This document shows, in pieces, positions 27,174-35,613 of a stretch of 64,000 nucleotides of DNA (the first letter of the stretch is position 1; each line of letters opens with the position of its first letter). The notes under the pieces are model-generated. The model worked only from the letters and a program-made list of their open reading frames with translations. It was not told where the DNA came from and made no database searches. The translations under genes were made by a program, and so were the position numbers. Where the stretch lies: contig NZ_CP030261.1 of assembly GCF_003312915.1 (NCBI RefSeq), forward strand, positions 1,302,001-1,366,000, given 5' to 3'. Source of the DNA: Flavobacterium fluviale. GTDB taxonomy: Bacteria > Bacteroidota > Bacteroidia > Flavobacteriales > Flavobacteriaceae.

Positions 27174-27524
27174 TTAAGAAACTATAGCTATAGGCGGCCC
27201 GCGTAATAAATAAGCGTTTTTGGGAATAGAAAAAATCTTTTCTGACAGCGGAAAGAAATAAGGAATATCGCTGTTGAAATAATAAAACTGAAAAGAGAAA
27301 CTCTGCGGAACAATAAATGACTCAAAAGCAAAATTACAAACAAAACAAACTTCATAATCATGATGCTGATGCGTTATTTCGCCATTAGGATCATTGTATT
27401 TATGATGACACTGTTTCTCTGAAAGCTGTTTTGCAATATGCTCGTAACTGTGTATCGACTGAAACAATATTGAGAACAATATTGTTACAGCAAAAGATAA
27501 ACTTAATATGAGCTGCTTTTTCTT
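27174..27524 (-). CDS. Small exported His/Cys-rich protein, putative metal-related
   Basis: A 116-residue protein. M12 of the long ORF (27524) is the better start, giving MKKKQLILSLSFAVTILFS as a signal or membrane anchor. The next part holds clustered metal-ligand residues: CHHKYND, THQHHDYEVCFVC (a CxxC). The C-terminal half is aromatic, ending LLRGPPIAIVS. I cannot name the family. It is 145 bp upstream of the TonB receptor on the same strand; such small His-rich proteins occur beside metal-uptake receptors in Flavobacteria, so periplasmic copper or zinc handling is possible. Confidence 0.65.
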   Translation of the reverse strand, partial: KKKQLILSLSFAVTILFSILFQSIHSYEHIAKQLSEKQCHHKYNDPNGEITHQHHDYEVCFVCNFAFESFIVPQSFSFQFYYFNSDIPYFFPLSEKIFSIPKNAYLLRGPPIAIVS

Positions 27525-27750
27525 CATTTCCTGCAAAGGTATAAAAGATAAAAACAAAATTGATTTATTTTTTACCAGTATCTTGGGTTTTATTGAAAAA
27601 TACGCAGCGATTAATTTTATTCTCCAGCAAAAACAGAATATTTATAATTCTTATTACTGCTGCAAAAAGCATTATGTTATATTTGTATATGAAATAAATA
27701 AGCGCAGATAAGCGTTTATTCTAATAAACATTTTAAAACCAATCCCGAAT

Positions 27751-28455
27751 ATGCGAATTATTTTCAGCTGCTTATTTTTAATTACTTTTTTTAGCTCTTT
27801 GGCACAGGAAGAAGTTAAGCCTGAAATAAAACCAATTGTAAAAATAGATTCTTTGTATCGAGAGGATCAATTTTTCTTTTCGATGACTTATAATATGTTT
27901 ACTGATATTCCCACGCAGTTCAAACAGAATAAATTTTCTTTAGGACTTTCAGCAGGTTTTTTGCGGGATATGCCTTTAAATAAAAAAAGAACGGTGGCAA
28001 TTGCTACCGGTTTAGGACTGAGTTACCAAAATTATTATCAGAATCTAAACATTTCTCGCGATGGTGCTGGAGCAATAATTTATGGCGTAAACAGTTACAG
28101 TGAATTTGTATCTAATCGTTACAGACAATATTCTGTAGACCTTCCAATAGAATTTAGATGGCGTAATTCGACTTTTGACAGTACTAGGTTCTGGCGTATT
28201 TATGGTGGTGTAAAATTGAGTTACGTTTTTTCCAATTCATCAATTCTAGACGATGGTGAAACTACTTATAAAATCAATAATAATTCAGATATCAATAAGT
28301 TTCAATACGGACCATATCTTGCAGCGGGATACAATACTTGGAATATTTATATCTATTACGGTTTAAATCCTTTGTTTAATTCCGCTACCACAATTTCTGG
28401 CGAAAAAATTAATTTGAAAACCTTAAATGCTGGGTTGATCTTTTATATTTTATAA
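27751..28455 (+). CDS. Outer-membrane beta-barrel protein, PorT-family-like
   Basis: A 234-residue protein with signal peptide MRIIFSCLFLITFFSSLAQ, then REDQFFFSMTYNMF and repeated amphipathic strands (KFSLGLSAGFLRDMP, VAIATGLGLSYQNYYQ, YSVDLPIEFRWR, LAAGYNTWNIYIYYGLNPLF), closing with LNAGLIFYIL. Size and strand pattern resemble the PorT/SprT group of small barrels, one of which is a type IX secretion component. That specific role is not provable here. A TATATTTG box is present at 27678-27685. The stop codon overlaps the end of the convergent gene by 6 bp. Confidence 0.75.
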   Translation: MRIIFSCLFLITFFSSLAQEEVKPEIKPIVKIDSLYREDQFFFSMTYNMFTDIPTQFKQNKFSLGLSAGFLRDMPLNKKRTVAIATGLGLSYQNYYQNLNISRDGAGAIIYGVNSYSEFVSNRYRQYSVDLPIEFRWRNSTFDSTRFWRIYGGVKLSYVFSNSSILDDGETTYKINNNSDINKFQYGPYLAAGYNTWNIYIYYGLNPLFNSATTISGEKINLKTLNAGLIFYIL

Positions 28456-29082
28456 CCATAAATATAGAAATAAAAGCTGCGGCATTATTCCAACAAACAA
28501 TCCAATTAATATTTCTCGAGACGTATGTGCATTCATTTCTAAACGGGATGACGCAACGATTCCCGATAATAAAATAAGCAGTGCAGGCCAATATGGGTTA
28601 TGCAGCTGAAAGTGAATATTTAGGCCGACTACAAAAATGGTAAAACCACAAATGGCCACCATATGCAGACTTGCTTTAATTTTAAAAAGCGTAAATAATA
28701 AAGCCAGAATTGTGCTAAACAATGCTCCCAGAAAAAAGAAATGAAGTTCTGGATATCTTGTAATAACAATACTTCGTTTTACAAGTAAAATATACAAAAA
28801 GCACTGTAAAATTAAAGGAATGGTACGTTCTGAAGTCTGGCTCAGCATAACCGATTTTACATGTCCTGTTGATCGCAGCAGTAAATAAAACAACACTGGC
28901 ACAACGACATTGATTACAAGGATCTGAATTAAAACAAAATATTTTTCCTGCGTGCTAAAAAGGTCTCCTTTGTAAAATAAATAAAACAAAGTGGCGTAAA
29001 GCGATATAAAAATCGGGTGTAGTATATAGGAGAATATGGGAAGTAACTTTTTCAAAATGCTCAAATTTGTGGTACAAAACAA
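28450..29082 (-). CDS. Integral membrane protein, PAP2-like
   Basis: A 210-residue protein with about six hydrophobic helices (for example ILHPIFISLYATLFYLFY, YFVLIQILVINVVVPVLFYLLL, LHMVAICGFTIFVVGLNI, ILIGLFVGIMPQLLFLYLWL). Near the C-terminus, SRLEMNAHTSRE resembles the third motif of PAP2 phosphatases (SRxxxxxHxxxD) with Glu in place of Asp. The first two PAP2 motifs are not evident, so catalytic activity is doubtful. The gene converges with the barrel gene at 27751 (6-bp overlap) and diverges from murF-alr. Confidence 0.65.
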   Translation of the reverse strand: MFCTTNLSILKKLLPIFSYILHPIFISLYATLFYLFYKGDLFSTQEKYFVLIQILVINVVVPVLFYLLLRSTGHVKSVMLSQTSERTIPLILQCFLYILLVKRSIVITRYPELHFFFLGALFSTILALLFTLFKIKASLHMVAICGFTIFVVGLNIHFQLHNPYWPALLILLSGIVASSRLEMNAHTSREILIGLFVGIMPQLLFLYLWL

Positions 29083-29187
29083 ATATACAGAAATATAAAT
29101 AAGGAAGCTAAACGGCTTTATTTTTTAAGAAAATCACAACTCTTTTCTACCTTTAATGTCTTAATTTTGAAAAAAAGATATTTCTAA

Positions 29188-31656
29188 ATGAGTATAAATT
29201 TAAAAAGCGTAGTCTCAGTTCTTAATGCCAAATGGGCTGACTCAAGTGATGCCGTTTTTATCGATCATATTTCGATCGACAGCCGTTCGCTGCAAAACGG
29301 ATCGCAAACATTATTTTTCGCTTTGTCAGGAGTTAATAATGATGCTCATTTGTTTATTCCCGATTTAATCGAAAAAGGAGTTCAGAATTTTGTTGTGCAG
29401 CATATTCCAGAAAATTATTCTGGAAAAGCCAATTTTTTGGTTGTTGAAAACGCGCTCCATGCACTGCAGGAATTTGCAGGATATTATAGAAATCTTTTTC
29501 ATTTTCCAGTTATTGGGTTAACGGGAAGTAACGGAAAAACCATAGTTAAAGAATGGCTTAATTTTTTATTAAGTCCCGAATATAATATTATAAGAAGTCC
29601 AAAAAGTTACAATTCGCAGGTTGGCGTGCCGCTTTCGGTAATTGCTATTAACGAAAAACATAACTTAGGAATTTTTGAAGCTGGAATTTCGACGGTTAAC
29701 GAAATGGTTAATCTCGAAAAAATCATTAAACCTACAATTGGCGTTTTAACAAATATTGGAAGTGCGCACGATGAAGGTTTTTTAAATTTAGTGCAGAAGA
29801 TTGATGAAAAACTGCTTTTATTTAAGGATTCTCCAGTCATTATTTACCAAAAAAATGAAGTTGTAGATTCTTGTCTGACTCAATTTGCAGCAGAATATAT
29901 GATTCATCCTCGAAAACTTTTTTCATGGAGCTTTAACGATAAAAGTGCTGATGTTTTTATTCTGAAAAAAGAAAGTAAAAACGACCACACCCATATTCAA
30001 TACCAATATCAAAATGAAATTTTTGATTTAGAAATTCCGTTCAGCGATTCGGCTTCTATTGAAAATGCTGTTTCTTGTCTGTTGGTTTTGTTGCATTTTA
30101 ATTATAATCAGGCAATGATTCAGAGTCGAATTCAGATGCTTTATCCAGTTGAAATGAGGCTTGAAGTCAAAAACGGAATTAACAACTGCAGTATAATAGA
30201 TGATAGTTACAGCTCCGATTTTCAATCGCTTAAAATCGCTTTAGACTTCTTAGAAAGTCAAAAAAAGAATGCTTCAAAGACGGTTATTTTATCGGATATT
30301 TTTCAAAGCGGTTTTTCAAACGACGAATTGTATTCAAAAGTTGCCGACTTAATTGCGTCGAACAAAATTAACCGAGTAATTGGAATTGGAGAAACCATTA
30401 GTGATTTTGCCTCAAAATTCTCAAATATTACTATTTTTCAAACTAAAAATGATTTTATAGAGGCCATTGAAAGTTTGAATTTTGCTAATGAAACAATTTT
30501 GGTTAAAGGAGCAAGATCGTTTCATTTTGAAGAAATTGTTTCGCTTCTCGAAGAGAAAACACACGAAACGGTTCTTGAAATTAATCTAGATGCGATAAGC
30601 CACAACTTTAATTATTACAAATCAAAACTGGCTCCAAATGTCAAAATGATGGTAATGGTTAAGGCTTTTGGTTACGGAAACGGAGGTTTGGAAATTGCCA
30701 AATTATTAGAACATCATAAAGTAGATTATTTAGGTGTGGCTTTCGCCGATGAAGGAATATTACTTAAAAATGGCGGTATAAAGCTGCCTATTATGGTTTT
30801 AAATCCAGAATCGACAAGTTTTCCTTCGATAATACAATACCAGCTGGAACCTGAAATATATAGTATTAAAGGACTAAATGCATTTTTGAAAATAGCGAGA
30901 GAAAAGAATCTGAAAGACTTTCCAATCCATGTAAAAATTGACACTGGAATGCATCGTTTAGGTTTTGAAGAAAATACAATCGATGAATTGATTACTGCTT
31001 TAAAAGGAAATTCAACCGTTCGTGTTCAAAGTATTCTATCACATTTGGCAACAAGCGATGATCCAAAACATTATGATTTTGTAAATCAGCAGATTTATTT
31101 ATTTGAGAAATTGTCTGCCAAATTAATAAGCGAATTAAACATCAACCCAATTCGTCATATTTTAAATACGTCTGGAATTAGTAATTTCCCGAATGCCCAA
31201 TATAATATGGTGCGCTTAGGAATTGGTTTGTATGGAGTTTCAAACGATCCATCAGAACAAAAATATTTAGAGAATGTTGGGACTTTGAAATCGATAATTT
31301 CTCAAGTCCGAACCATTCCAGCCGGAGACAGCGTGGGTTACGGACGTCGTTTTATGGCTGAAAAAGAAACCAAAATTGCGACAATCCCAATTGGTTATGC
31401 AGACGGAATTGCAAGGTTATGGGGAAATGAAGTTGGTTTTGTAACCATCAAAAATCAAAAAGCCAAAATCGTTGGAAGCGTTTGTATGGATATGTTAATG
31501 GTAAACGTAACCAATATAGATTGTAAAGAAGGCGATTCGGTAATTATTTTTGGAGAAAGTCCAACTGTTATCGAAATGGCTGCAGCCTTAAAAACAATTC
31601 CATACGAGATAATGACGAGTATTTCGCAACGTGTTAAGAGGGTATTTTTCAGATAA
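29188..31656 (+). CDS. Bifunctional MurF ligase / alanine racemase
   Basis: An 822-residue fusion known from Bacteroidetes. Residues 1 to about 440 are MurF, UDP-MurNAc-tripeptide:D-Ala-D-Ala ligase (ATP-binding GLTGSNGKTIVKEW near 110; GIFEAGISTVNEM near 160). Residues about 455-822 are a fold-type III alanine racemase, with the PLP lysine at about 492 in MVKAFGYGNG, DTGMHRLGF near 587, and the tyrosine-bearing SVGYGRRF near 716. One protein thus makes D-Ala from L-Ala and attaches D-Ala-D-Ala to the cell-wall precursor. The gene is followed by mscL after 68 bp. Confidence 0.95.
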   Translation: MSINLKSVVSVLNAKWADSSDAVFIDHISIDSRSLQNGSQTLFFALSGVNNDAHLFIPDLIEKGVQNFVVQHIPENYSGKANFLVVENALHALQEFAGYYRNLFHFPVIGLTGSNGKTIVKEWLNFLLSPEYNIIRSPKSYNSQVGVPLSVIAINEKHNLGIFEAGISTVNEMVNLEKIIKPTIGVLTNIGSAHDEGFLNLVQKIDEKLLLFKDSPVIIYQKNEVVDSCLTQFAAEYMIHPRKLFSWSFNDKSADVFILKKESKNDHTHIQYQYQNEIFDLEIPFSDSASIENAVSCLLVLLHFNYNQAMIQSRIQMLYPVEMRLEVKNGINNCSIIDDSYSSDFQSLKIALDFLESQKKNASKTVILSDIFQSGFSNDELYSKVADLIASNKINRVIGIGETISDFASKFSNITIFQTKNDFIEAIESLNFANETILVKGARSFHFEEIVSLLEEKTHETVLEINLDAISHNFNYYKSKLAPNVKMMVMVKAFGYGNGGLEIAKLLEHHKVDYLGVAFADEGILLKNGGIKLPIMVLNPESTSFPSIIQYQLEPEIYSIKGLNAFLKIAREKNLKDFPIHVKIDTGMHRLGFEENTIDELITALKGNSTVRVQSILSHLATSDDPKHYDFVNQQIYLFEKLSAKLISELNINPIRHILNTSGISNFPNAQYNMVRLGIGLYGVSNDPSEQKYLENVGTLKSIISQVRTIPAGDSVGYGRRFMAEKETKIATIPIGYADGIARLWGNEVGFVTIKNQKAKIVGSVCMDMLMVNVTNIDCKEGDSVIIFGESPTVIEMAAALKTIPYEIMTSISQRVKRVFFR

Positions 31657-31724
31657 TCTTAAGAATTTTCAATAAAATTGCGTATTTTCGATATTCAATT
31701 ATTATAAATGTAAATAGATACGAT

Positions 31725-32108
31725 ATGGGATTTTTTTCAGAATTTAAGGCATTTGCAATGAAAGGTAATGTAGTTGACCTTGCTGTTGCTGTAATTATTG
31801 GAGCTGCTTTTGGTAAAATTGTAAGTTCATTTATTGAAGATGTAATTACACCGTTAGTATTAAAACCGGCATTAGATGCAGCTCATTTATCTAAAATAGA
31901 AGAGCTAACGGCATTTGGAGGTGTAAAATACGGTCTGTTTCTTTCGGCAGTAATTAATTTTATCATTGTGGCATTTGTTTTATTTCTTGTAATTAAAGGA
32001 ATGAACAGTCTTAAAAAGAAAGAAGAACCAGCACCAAATCAACCTGCAGCACCAACTCAGGAAGAATTGCTTACTCAAATTAGGGATTTATTGAAAAATA
32101 AACAATAA
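31725..32108 (+). CDS. mscL: Large-conductance mechanosensitive channel MscL
   Basis: A 127-residue protein, normal for MscL (about 130). It starts with the amphipathic N-terminal helix FFSEFKAFAMKGNVVDLAVAV and continues as TM1 (VIIGAAFGKIVSSFIEDVITPL). A periplasmic loop follows, then TM2 (LSAVINFIIVAFVLFLVIKGMN) and a charged C-terminal helix (EELLTQIRDLLKNK). It forms a pentameric pore that opens under membrane tension during hypo-osmotic shock. A strong terminator follows. Confidence 0.97.
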   Translation: MGFFSEFKAFAMKGNVVDLAVAVIIGAAFGKIVSSFIEDVITPLVLKPALDAAHLSKIEELTAFGGVKYGLFLSAVINFIIVAFVLFLVIKGMNSLKKKEEPAPNQPAAPTQEELLTQIRDLLKNKQ

Positions 32109-32138
32109 GATATAATACCGCTACACTAAGTCTAAATT

Positions 32139-32167
32139 AACCGCCTTCTAAAGAGGCGGTTTTTTTA
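32139..32167 (+). terminator. Terminator after mscL
   Basis: AACCGCCT (32139-32146) pairs with AGGCGGTT (32154-32161), followed by a T-run to 32166. Confidence 0.9.
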
Positions 32168-32212
32168 CAAAATGTTTAATTTGTAACATTTTGTTATTTT
32201 TTGTGAATCACA

Positions 32213-32242
32213 TTGTTTAGACTTTTATTATACTTATTTTTG
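32213..32242 (+). promoter_or_regulatory. Promoter of asd
   Basis: TTG (32213-32215), 19 bases, then TATTTTTG (32235-32242) is a full match to the Bacteroidetes vegetative promoter. Transcription would start near 32249, about 35 bases before ATG 32284. Confidence 0.75.
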
Positions 32243-32283
32243 CCCTATAAAATTTGATTATTGAATTATTTAAAAATATAGAA

Positions 32284-33273
32284 ATGAGAATTGCAGTTGT
32301 AGGTGCTACCGGAATGGTTGGCGAAGTAATGCTTAAAGTTTTAGCGGAAAGAAATTTTCCTGTTACAGAATTAATTCCGGTTGCGTCTGAAAGATCAGTA
32401 GGAAAAGAAATTGAATATAAAGGAACTAAGTATAAAGTAGTAGGCTTACAAACAGCTGTTGATATGAAAGCGGATATCGCTGTTTTTTCTGCAGGTGGAG
32501 ATACATCTTTAGAATGGGCTCCAAAATTTGCTGCAGCTGGAACAACTGTAATCGATAACTCTTCTGCATGGAGAATGGATCCTACTAAAAAATTGGTAGT
32601 TCCAGAAATCAATGCTTCTGTATTAACAAAAGAAGATAAAATTATTGCAAACCCAAACTGCTCTACAATTCAAATGGTATTGGCTTTGGCTCCATTGCAC
32701 AAAAAATACAATATTAAAAGAATCATTGTTTCTACTTACCAATCGATTACTGGAACAGGTGTAAAAGCGGTAAAACAATTAGAAAATGAGTACGCAGGAA
32801 TTCAAGGTGATATGGCTTACAAATATCCAATTCACAGAAATGCAATTCCACATTGCGATAGTTTTGAAGAAAACGGATACACTAAAGAAGAAATGAAATT
32901 AGTTCGCGAAACTCAAAAAATTCTTGGTGATAACACTATTAGAGTTACGGCTACTGCAGTTCGTGTACCAGTTGTAGGCGGACATAGCGAAGCGGTAAAC
33001 GTGGAGTTTACAAATGATTTTGATGTAAATGAAGTTCGCGAAATCCTTCACCATACTGATGGAGTTGTGGTACAGGATAATTTAGATACCTTTACTTATC
33101 CAATGCCATTATACGCAGAAGGTAAAAATGATGTTTTTGTTGGAAGAATCCGTCGTGACGAAAGCCAGCCAAATACATTAAACATGTGGATCGTTGCCGA
33201 TAACTTAAGAAAAGGCGCTGCAACAAACACGATTCAAATCGCTGAATATTTAATTCAAGCTGGTTTGGTATAA
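32284..33273 (+). CDS. asd: Aspartate-semialdehyde dehydrogenase
   Basis: A 329-residue NADP-dependent enzyme of the aspartate pathway that reduces aspartyl phosphate to aspartate semialdehyde (for Lys, Thr, Met and the cell wall). ATG 32284 is chosen because the upstream TTG start adds ten residues before the Rossmann motif MRIAVVGATGMVGE and would begin right after the predicted transcription start. The catalytic Cys126 is in NPNCSTIQ, and the substrate-binding GGHSEAVNVEF lies near 239. It has its own promoter. Its terminator is repeated three more times in the island downstream. Confidence 0.96.
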   Translation: MRIAVVGATGMVGEVMLKVLAERNFPVTELIPVASERSVGKEIEYKGTKYKVVGLQTAVDMKADIAVFSAGGDTSLEWAPKFAAAGTTVIDNSSAWRMDPTKKLVVPEINASVLTKEDKIIANPNCSTIQMVLALAPLHKKYNIKRIIVSTYQSITGTGVKAVKQLENEYAGIQGDMAYKYPIHRNAIPHCDSFEENGYTKEEMKLVRETQKILGDNTIRVTATAVRVPVVGGHSEAVNVEFTNDFDVNEVREILHHTDGVVVQDNLDTFTYPMPLYAEGKNDVFVGRIRRDESQPNTLNMWIVADNLRKGAATNTIQIAEYLIQAGLV

Positions 33274-33305
33274 TCTGAGAGATTAAATAAAATTGTTATA
33301 AAGAG

Positions 33306-33342
33306 AAAGCCGTAATTGCAAGATTGTAATTACGGCTTTTTT
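33306..33342 (+). terminator. asd terminator, first copy of a repeated terminator
   Basis: AAAGCCGTAATT (33306-33317) pairs with AATTACGGCTTT (33328-33339), then T's. The preceding words TTGTTATAAAGAGAAAGCCGT recur before the terminators at 34480 and 35136. Confidence 0.9.
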
Positions 33343-33345
33343 ACG

Positions 33346-33405
33346 GGAAATATTTTTAATAAATAGTAACTTAGCGGTTAAAATCTGAATTTTATGAATT
33401 TCGAT
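33346..33405 (+). repeat. Upstream segment duplicated at 35834
   Basis: About 60 bases covering GAAATATTTTTAATAAATAG, AACTTAGCGGTTAAAATCTG and AATTTTATGAATTTCGAT. The same words with few changes precede the remnant at 35883. The duplicate includes the first four codons of the gene (MNFD). Confidence 0.75.
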
Positions 33406-33903
33406 AACTACAAAATAATTCCGAACTACAATACCAGTAAAACTGACTTATTTCTAGCCGATGAAGAAGAGATTCTGGCTTGCGAAAAAACATTAAATGT
33501 CACTTTTGATGAAGATTATAAAGATTACGTTCAAAAATACGGAAGTGGTATTCTAGGAGGAACTTATGTAAGGGTTTATCTTCCTGAAACCATCGTTTTA
33601 ACTCTTGAAGAATGGAAAAACCGTATAAAAGAATATTGGTTTTGGGATGAAGGAAAAGAGATTTTGACTAAAGATGAAGTTTTTAAATCAATTAGAATAG
33701 GCGATACTTTTGATGGTGATGAAATCATTCTTCTAAACAGTCAATATTACATTCTGCCTCGAAACAGTGAAATGATTTATAAAGCTGGAAATACCTTAGA
33801 AGAAGCCATTACTTGGTTATGTTCGTCTGGAATTTTGACAGAAGCATTTACAGAAAGAGAATTTGAGCCTTTTGATCCAGAAGAATTCATGAAAAATAAA
33901 TAA
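33394..33903 (+). CDS. SMI1/KNR4-family protein (immunity-type)
   Basis: A 169-residue cytoplasmic protein with the SMI1/KNR4 fold: EEEILACEKTLNVTFDEDYKDYVQKYGSG is its N-terminal core (residues about 24-52). The later parts FDGDEIILLNSQYYILPR and NTLEEAITWL are also typical. In bacteria such proteins are common immunity proteins for polymorphic or contact-dependent toxins. No toxin is seen in the window, so it may be an orphan immunity gene. It follows asd by 120 bp and is itself followed by a degenerate copy of the asd terminator. Its 5' flank is duplicated at 35834. Confidence 0.82.
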   Translation: MNFDNYKIIPNYNTSKTDLFLADEEEILACEKTLNVTFDEDYKDYVQKYGSGILGGTYVRVYLPETIVLTLEEWKNRIKEYWFWDEGKEILTKDEVFKSIRIGDTFDGDEIILLNSQYYILPRNSEMIYKAGNTLEEAITWLCSSGILTEAFTEREFEPFDPEEFMKNK

Positions 33904-33923
33904 AGAAAAATAAAAACAAAAGA

Positions 33924-33957
33924 ACCGTGATTGCATCAATGTAGTTACGGCCTTTTT
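33924..33957 (+). terminator. Second copy of the repeated terminator (degenerate)
   Basis: ACCGTGATTGCA and TGTAGTTACGG pair imperfectly before CCTTTTT. The sequence is clearly related to the copies at 33306, 34480 and 35136. Confidence 0.65.
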
Positions 33958-34031
33958 GGGTTTTATGACTCACTCAAGATGATAATTATTTCTAAAAGCT
34001 ATTTTGATAGATTGATTTAAATTAAAGATTT

Positions 34032-34424
34032 ATGGCATTTCCTGTCGACCTAAAATATATAATTGAAACCGAAGAAGAATTAGGAGTTAGCTTTCCTGCT
34101 TTATTCAAAGAAAAAATGACAGCAGAAAATGGAGGTGAAGGTGTAACCGAAAACGATAATTGGAATCTTTATCCGTTTTTTGATAAAAGCGATAAAAAGA
34201 GAATAAGCAGAACTTGCAATCATATAGTTTTAGAAACCAAACAAGCTAGAGAATGGGCTTATTTTCCAGTAAATGCAATTGCTATTGCGGGAAACGGCTG
34301 TGGTGATCACTTAATTCTTCTTTCAGATAATAATGAAAAATTAAGTGAGTATATTTATTTGTGGCATCATGAGACTGGAGATTATGAACAAGCTGCAGAA
34401 AATATAAATGAATTAATTCAATAA
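34032..34424 (+). CDS. SMI1/KNR4-family protein, second copy
   Basis: A 130-residue protein with the shorter SMI1/KNR4 pattern: EEELGVSFPALFKEKMTAENGG at the start, then WNLYPFFD, and IAIAGNGCGDHLILL (about 88-102) in the middle, ending with YLWHHETGDYEQAAENINEL. This is the type widely seen as an immunity protein of bacterial toxin systems. It is not a close duplicate of the gene at 33394, so the two were probably recruited separately. It is flanked by copies of the same terminator. Confidence 0.8.
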   Translation: MAFPVDLKYIIETEEELGVSFPALFKEKMTAENGGEGVTENDNWNLYPFFDKSDKKRISRTCNHIVLETKQAREWAYFPVNAIAIAGNGCGDHLILLSDNNEKLSEYIYLWHHETGDYEQAAENINELIQ

Positions 34425-34479
34425 TAATCAGTTGTTTAAAATCTGCTTTTATAATTGTTAAAAATGATATAAAAGAGAA

Positions 34480-34515
34480 AACCGTAATTGTAGTAATGTA
34501 CTTACGTTTTTTTTT
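34480..34515 (+). terminator. Third copy of the repeated terminator (degenerate)
   Basis: AACCGTAATTGTA and GTACTTACGTTTTTTTTT are related to the asd terminator; the stem is shorter and imperfect. Confidence 0.65.
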
Positions 34516-34611
34516 GATTTTATAAATGGCTTATTATGTTTGTTTTATGACTTTTTTTAGATGTTTTAATAATTTGAGAAAAGTACTTTTACCAAGTTAA
34601 ATTATAAAAAT

Positions 34612-35116
34612 ATGGATAGATATCAAATAAAACAGCAGCTTATCGATTTTACCATTATTGGTGTACAGGAGTTTTTATCACAAAATCCAAATCTTGAATT
34701 TTATGCTTTTGCCTATGATTGTAATGCTGAATACGCGGAAATTAATTTATGTTTTAACACAATTAAAAATTTATAGTGAGAATTATATGTCTGATGAAGC
34801 TGTTAAAGGTTTAAAGTATAATACAGGTGATTGGGAATATCAGTGTTTTGATACAATTAATGTTGTATCAGAAGAAGAATTAAACAGAATATTTAATGCT
34901 TTGCCAGATGACGATTATAAATCTTGGAATCTTTTTGTTGAAGAATTAATGGAGCTTTTTTGTGAATGTATGATTGAATTTAGACATTCAGAAGTTTATA
35001 AAAATATACTTAAAACAGAAAATTTTATATCCTTTTGCATTGATCATGATGAAGATTTTGAAGATGCTGAACAAAGAATGTTACGAGTTGAGAATAAAAG
35101 AAGTGAGAATAAATAG
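34612..35116 (+). pseudogene. DUF4303-like gene broken by a frameshift
   Basis: The first frame starts at ATG 34612 and reads MDRYQIKQQLIDFTIIGVQE..FYAFAYDCNAEYAEINLCFNT, then stops at TAG 34774. The +1 frame continues through KIYSENY..SDEAVKGLKYNTGDWEYQCFDTINV to 35116. Joined together they give the order expected for a DUF4303 protein (FYAFAYD core, then LKYNTGDWEYQ). The break lies around 34755-34775, in the A-rich stretch AACACAATTAAAAATTTATAG. Either a real mutation or a sequencing error explains it. The apparent ORF beginning at 34658 is only the second frame. It belongs to the immunity-gene island. Confidence 0.7.
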
Positions 35117-35135
35117 ATAAAATGTTATAAAAGAG

Positions 35136-35172
35136 AAAACCGTAATTACAGTATGTAATTACGGTTTTTTTG
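35136..35172 (+). terminator. Fourth copy of the repeated terminator
   Basis: AAAACCGTAATTACA (35136-35150) and TGTAATTACGGTTTT (35154-35168) are perfect 15-base arms, followed by more T's. Confidence 0.9.
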
Positions 35173-35197
35173 ATTTTATACTATCAATTGACTTACG

Positions 35198-35232
35198 ATC
35201 TAACCCGACATTTTTAAAACCTGTTGGATTTA
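35198..35232. repeat. Degenerate CCCGACA hairpin
   Basis: TAACCCGACATTTTTAAAAC faces CTGTTGGATTTA, a worn member of the CCCGACAGG hairpin family (best copy at 38778-38810). Confidence 0.5.
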
Positions 35233-35238
35233 ATAAAA

Positions 35239-35264
35239 AAAGCAAGAATTTAGGTTCTTGCTTT
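35239..35264 (-). terminator. AAAGCAAGAA hairpin, possible terminator of the lipoprotein gene
   Basis: AAAGCAAGAA (35239-35248) and TTCTTGCTTT (35255-35264) form a perfect 10-bp stem; on the minus strand a T-run (TTTTTTATTA) follows. It lies downstream of the gene at 35320-35613. Confidence 0.6.
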
Positions 35265-35319
35265 CAATTAGAATTTAAGGATAAGCTTAGAAAAAATAAG
35301 CTTATACTATTTCTTAATT

Positions 35320-35613
35320 TTATTTTTTCTGAGATTCAAGTGTGCATTTTGTTACTATTTCAACAAATACAGCTTCATTCTCTGGCTTTTCCAAATCATC
35401 AGGTGAAAGATTTTTCTCTTTTGCCTTTTCAACGATACAATCTGCGGTAAATTTTGCGTCTTCTTCGTTTAATGAGCCGTCTTTTTGTACTTCTGCTTGA
35501 AAACTTTCTTTAAATTCTTTTTCATTTTCTGGTGTCCATTCTTTGTAGTTCTTACAAGAAAATAATGTAATTGATACTACAGCAATACTAATGTAAAATT
35601 TAAGTCTTTTCAT
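35320..35613 (-). CDS. Small lipoprotein with one EWTP/Cys domain
   Basis: A 97-residue lipoprotein: signal MKRLKFYISIAVVSITLFSC with the lipidated Cys20, then a single domain EWTPENEKEFKESFQ..ADCIVEKAKEKNLSPDDLEKP..CTLESQ. The same roughly 75-residue domain, with two spaced cysteines and an LxPxDxxxP motif, occurs twice in each of the two lipoproteins at 36081 and 36615. The family is not one I recognise. Its location in an immunity island suggests envelope-level interaction or protection, but this is speculative. Confidence 0.72.
   Translation of the reverse strand: MKRLKFYISIAVVSITLFSCKNYKEWTPENEKEFKESFQAEVQKDGSLNEEDAKFTADCIVEKAKEKNLSPDDLEKPENEAVFVEIVTKCTLESQKK

Noticed and set aside
27462..27488. 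Zur-like operator (ACAATATTG repeated)
   Set aside because: It lies inside the coding region of the small His-rich protein, encoding part of its sequence, and is not in a promoter position.
34658..35116. Independent 152-residue gene starting at 34658
   Set aside because: Its first 40 residues are an out-of-frame reading of the DUF4303-like N-terminus that is encoded from 34612; it is better read as the second half of a frameshifted gene.
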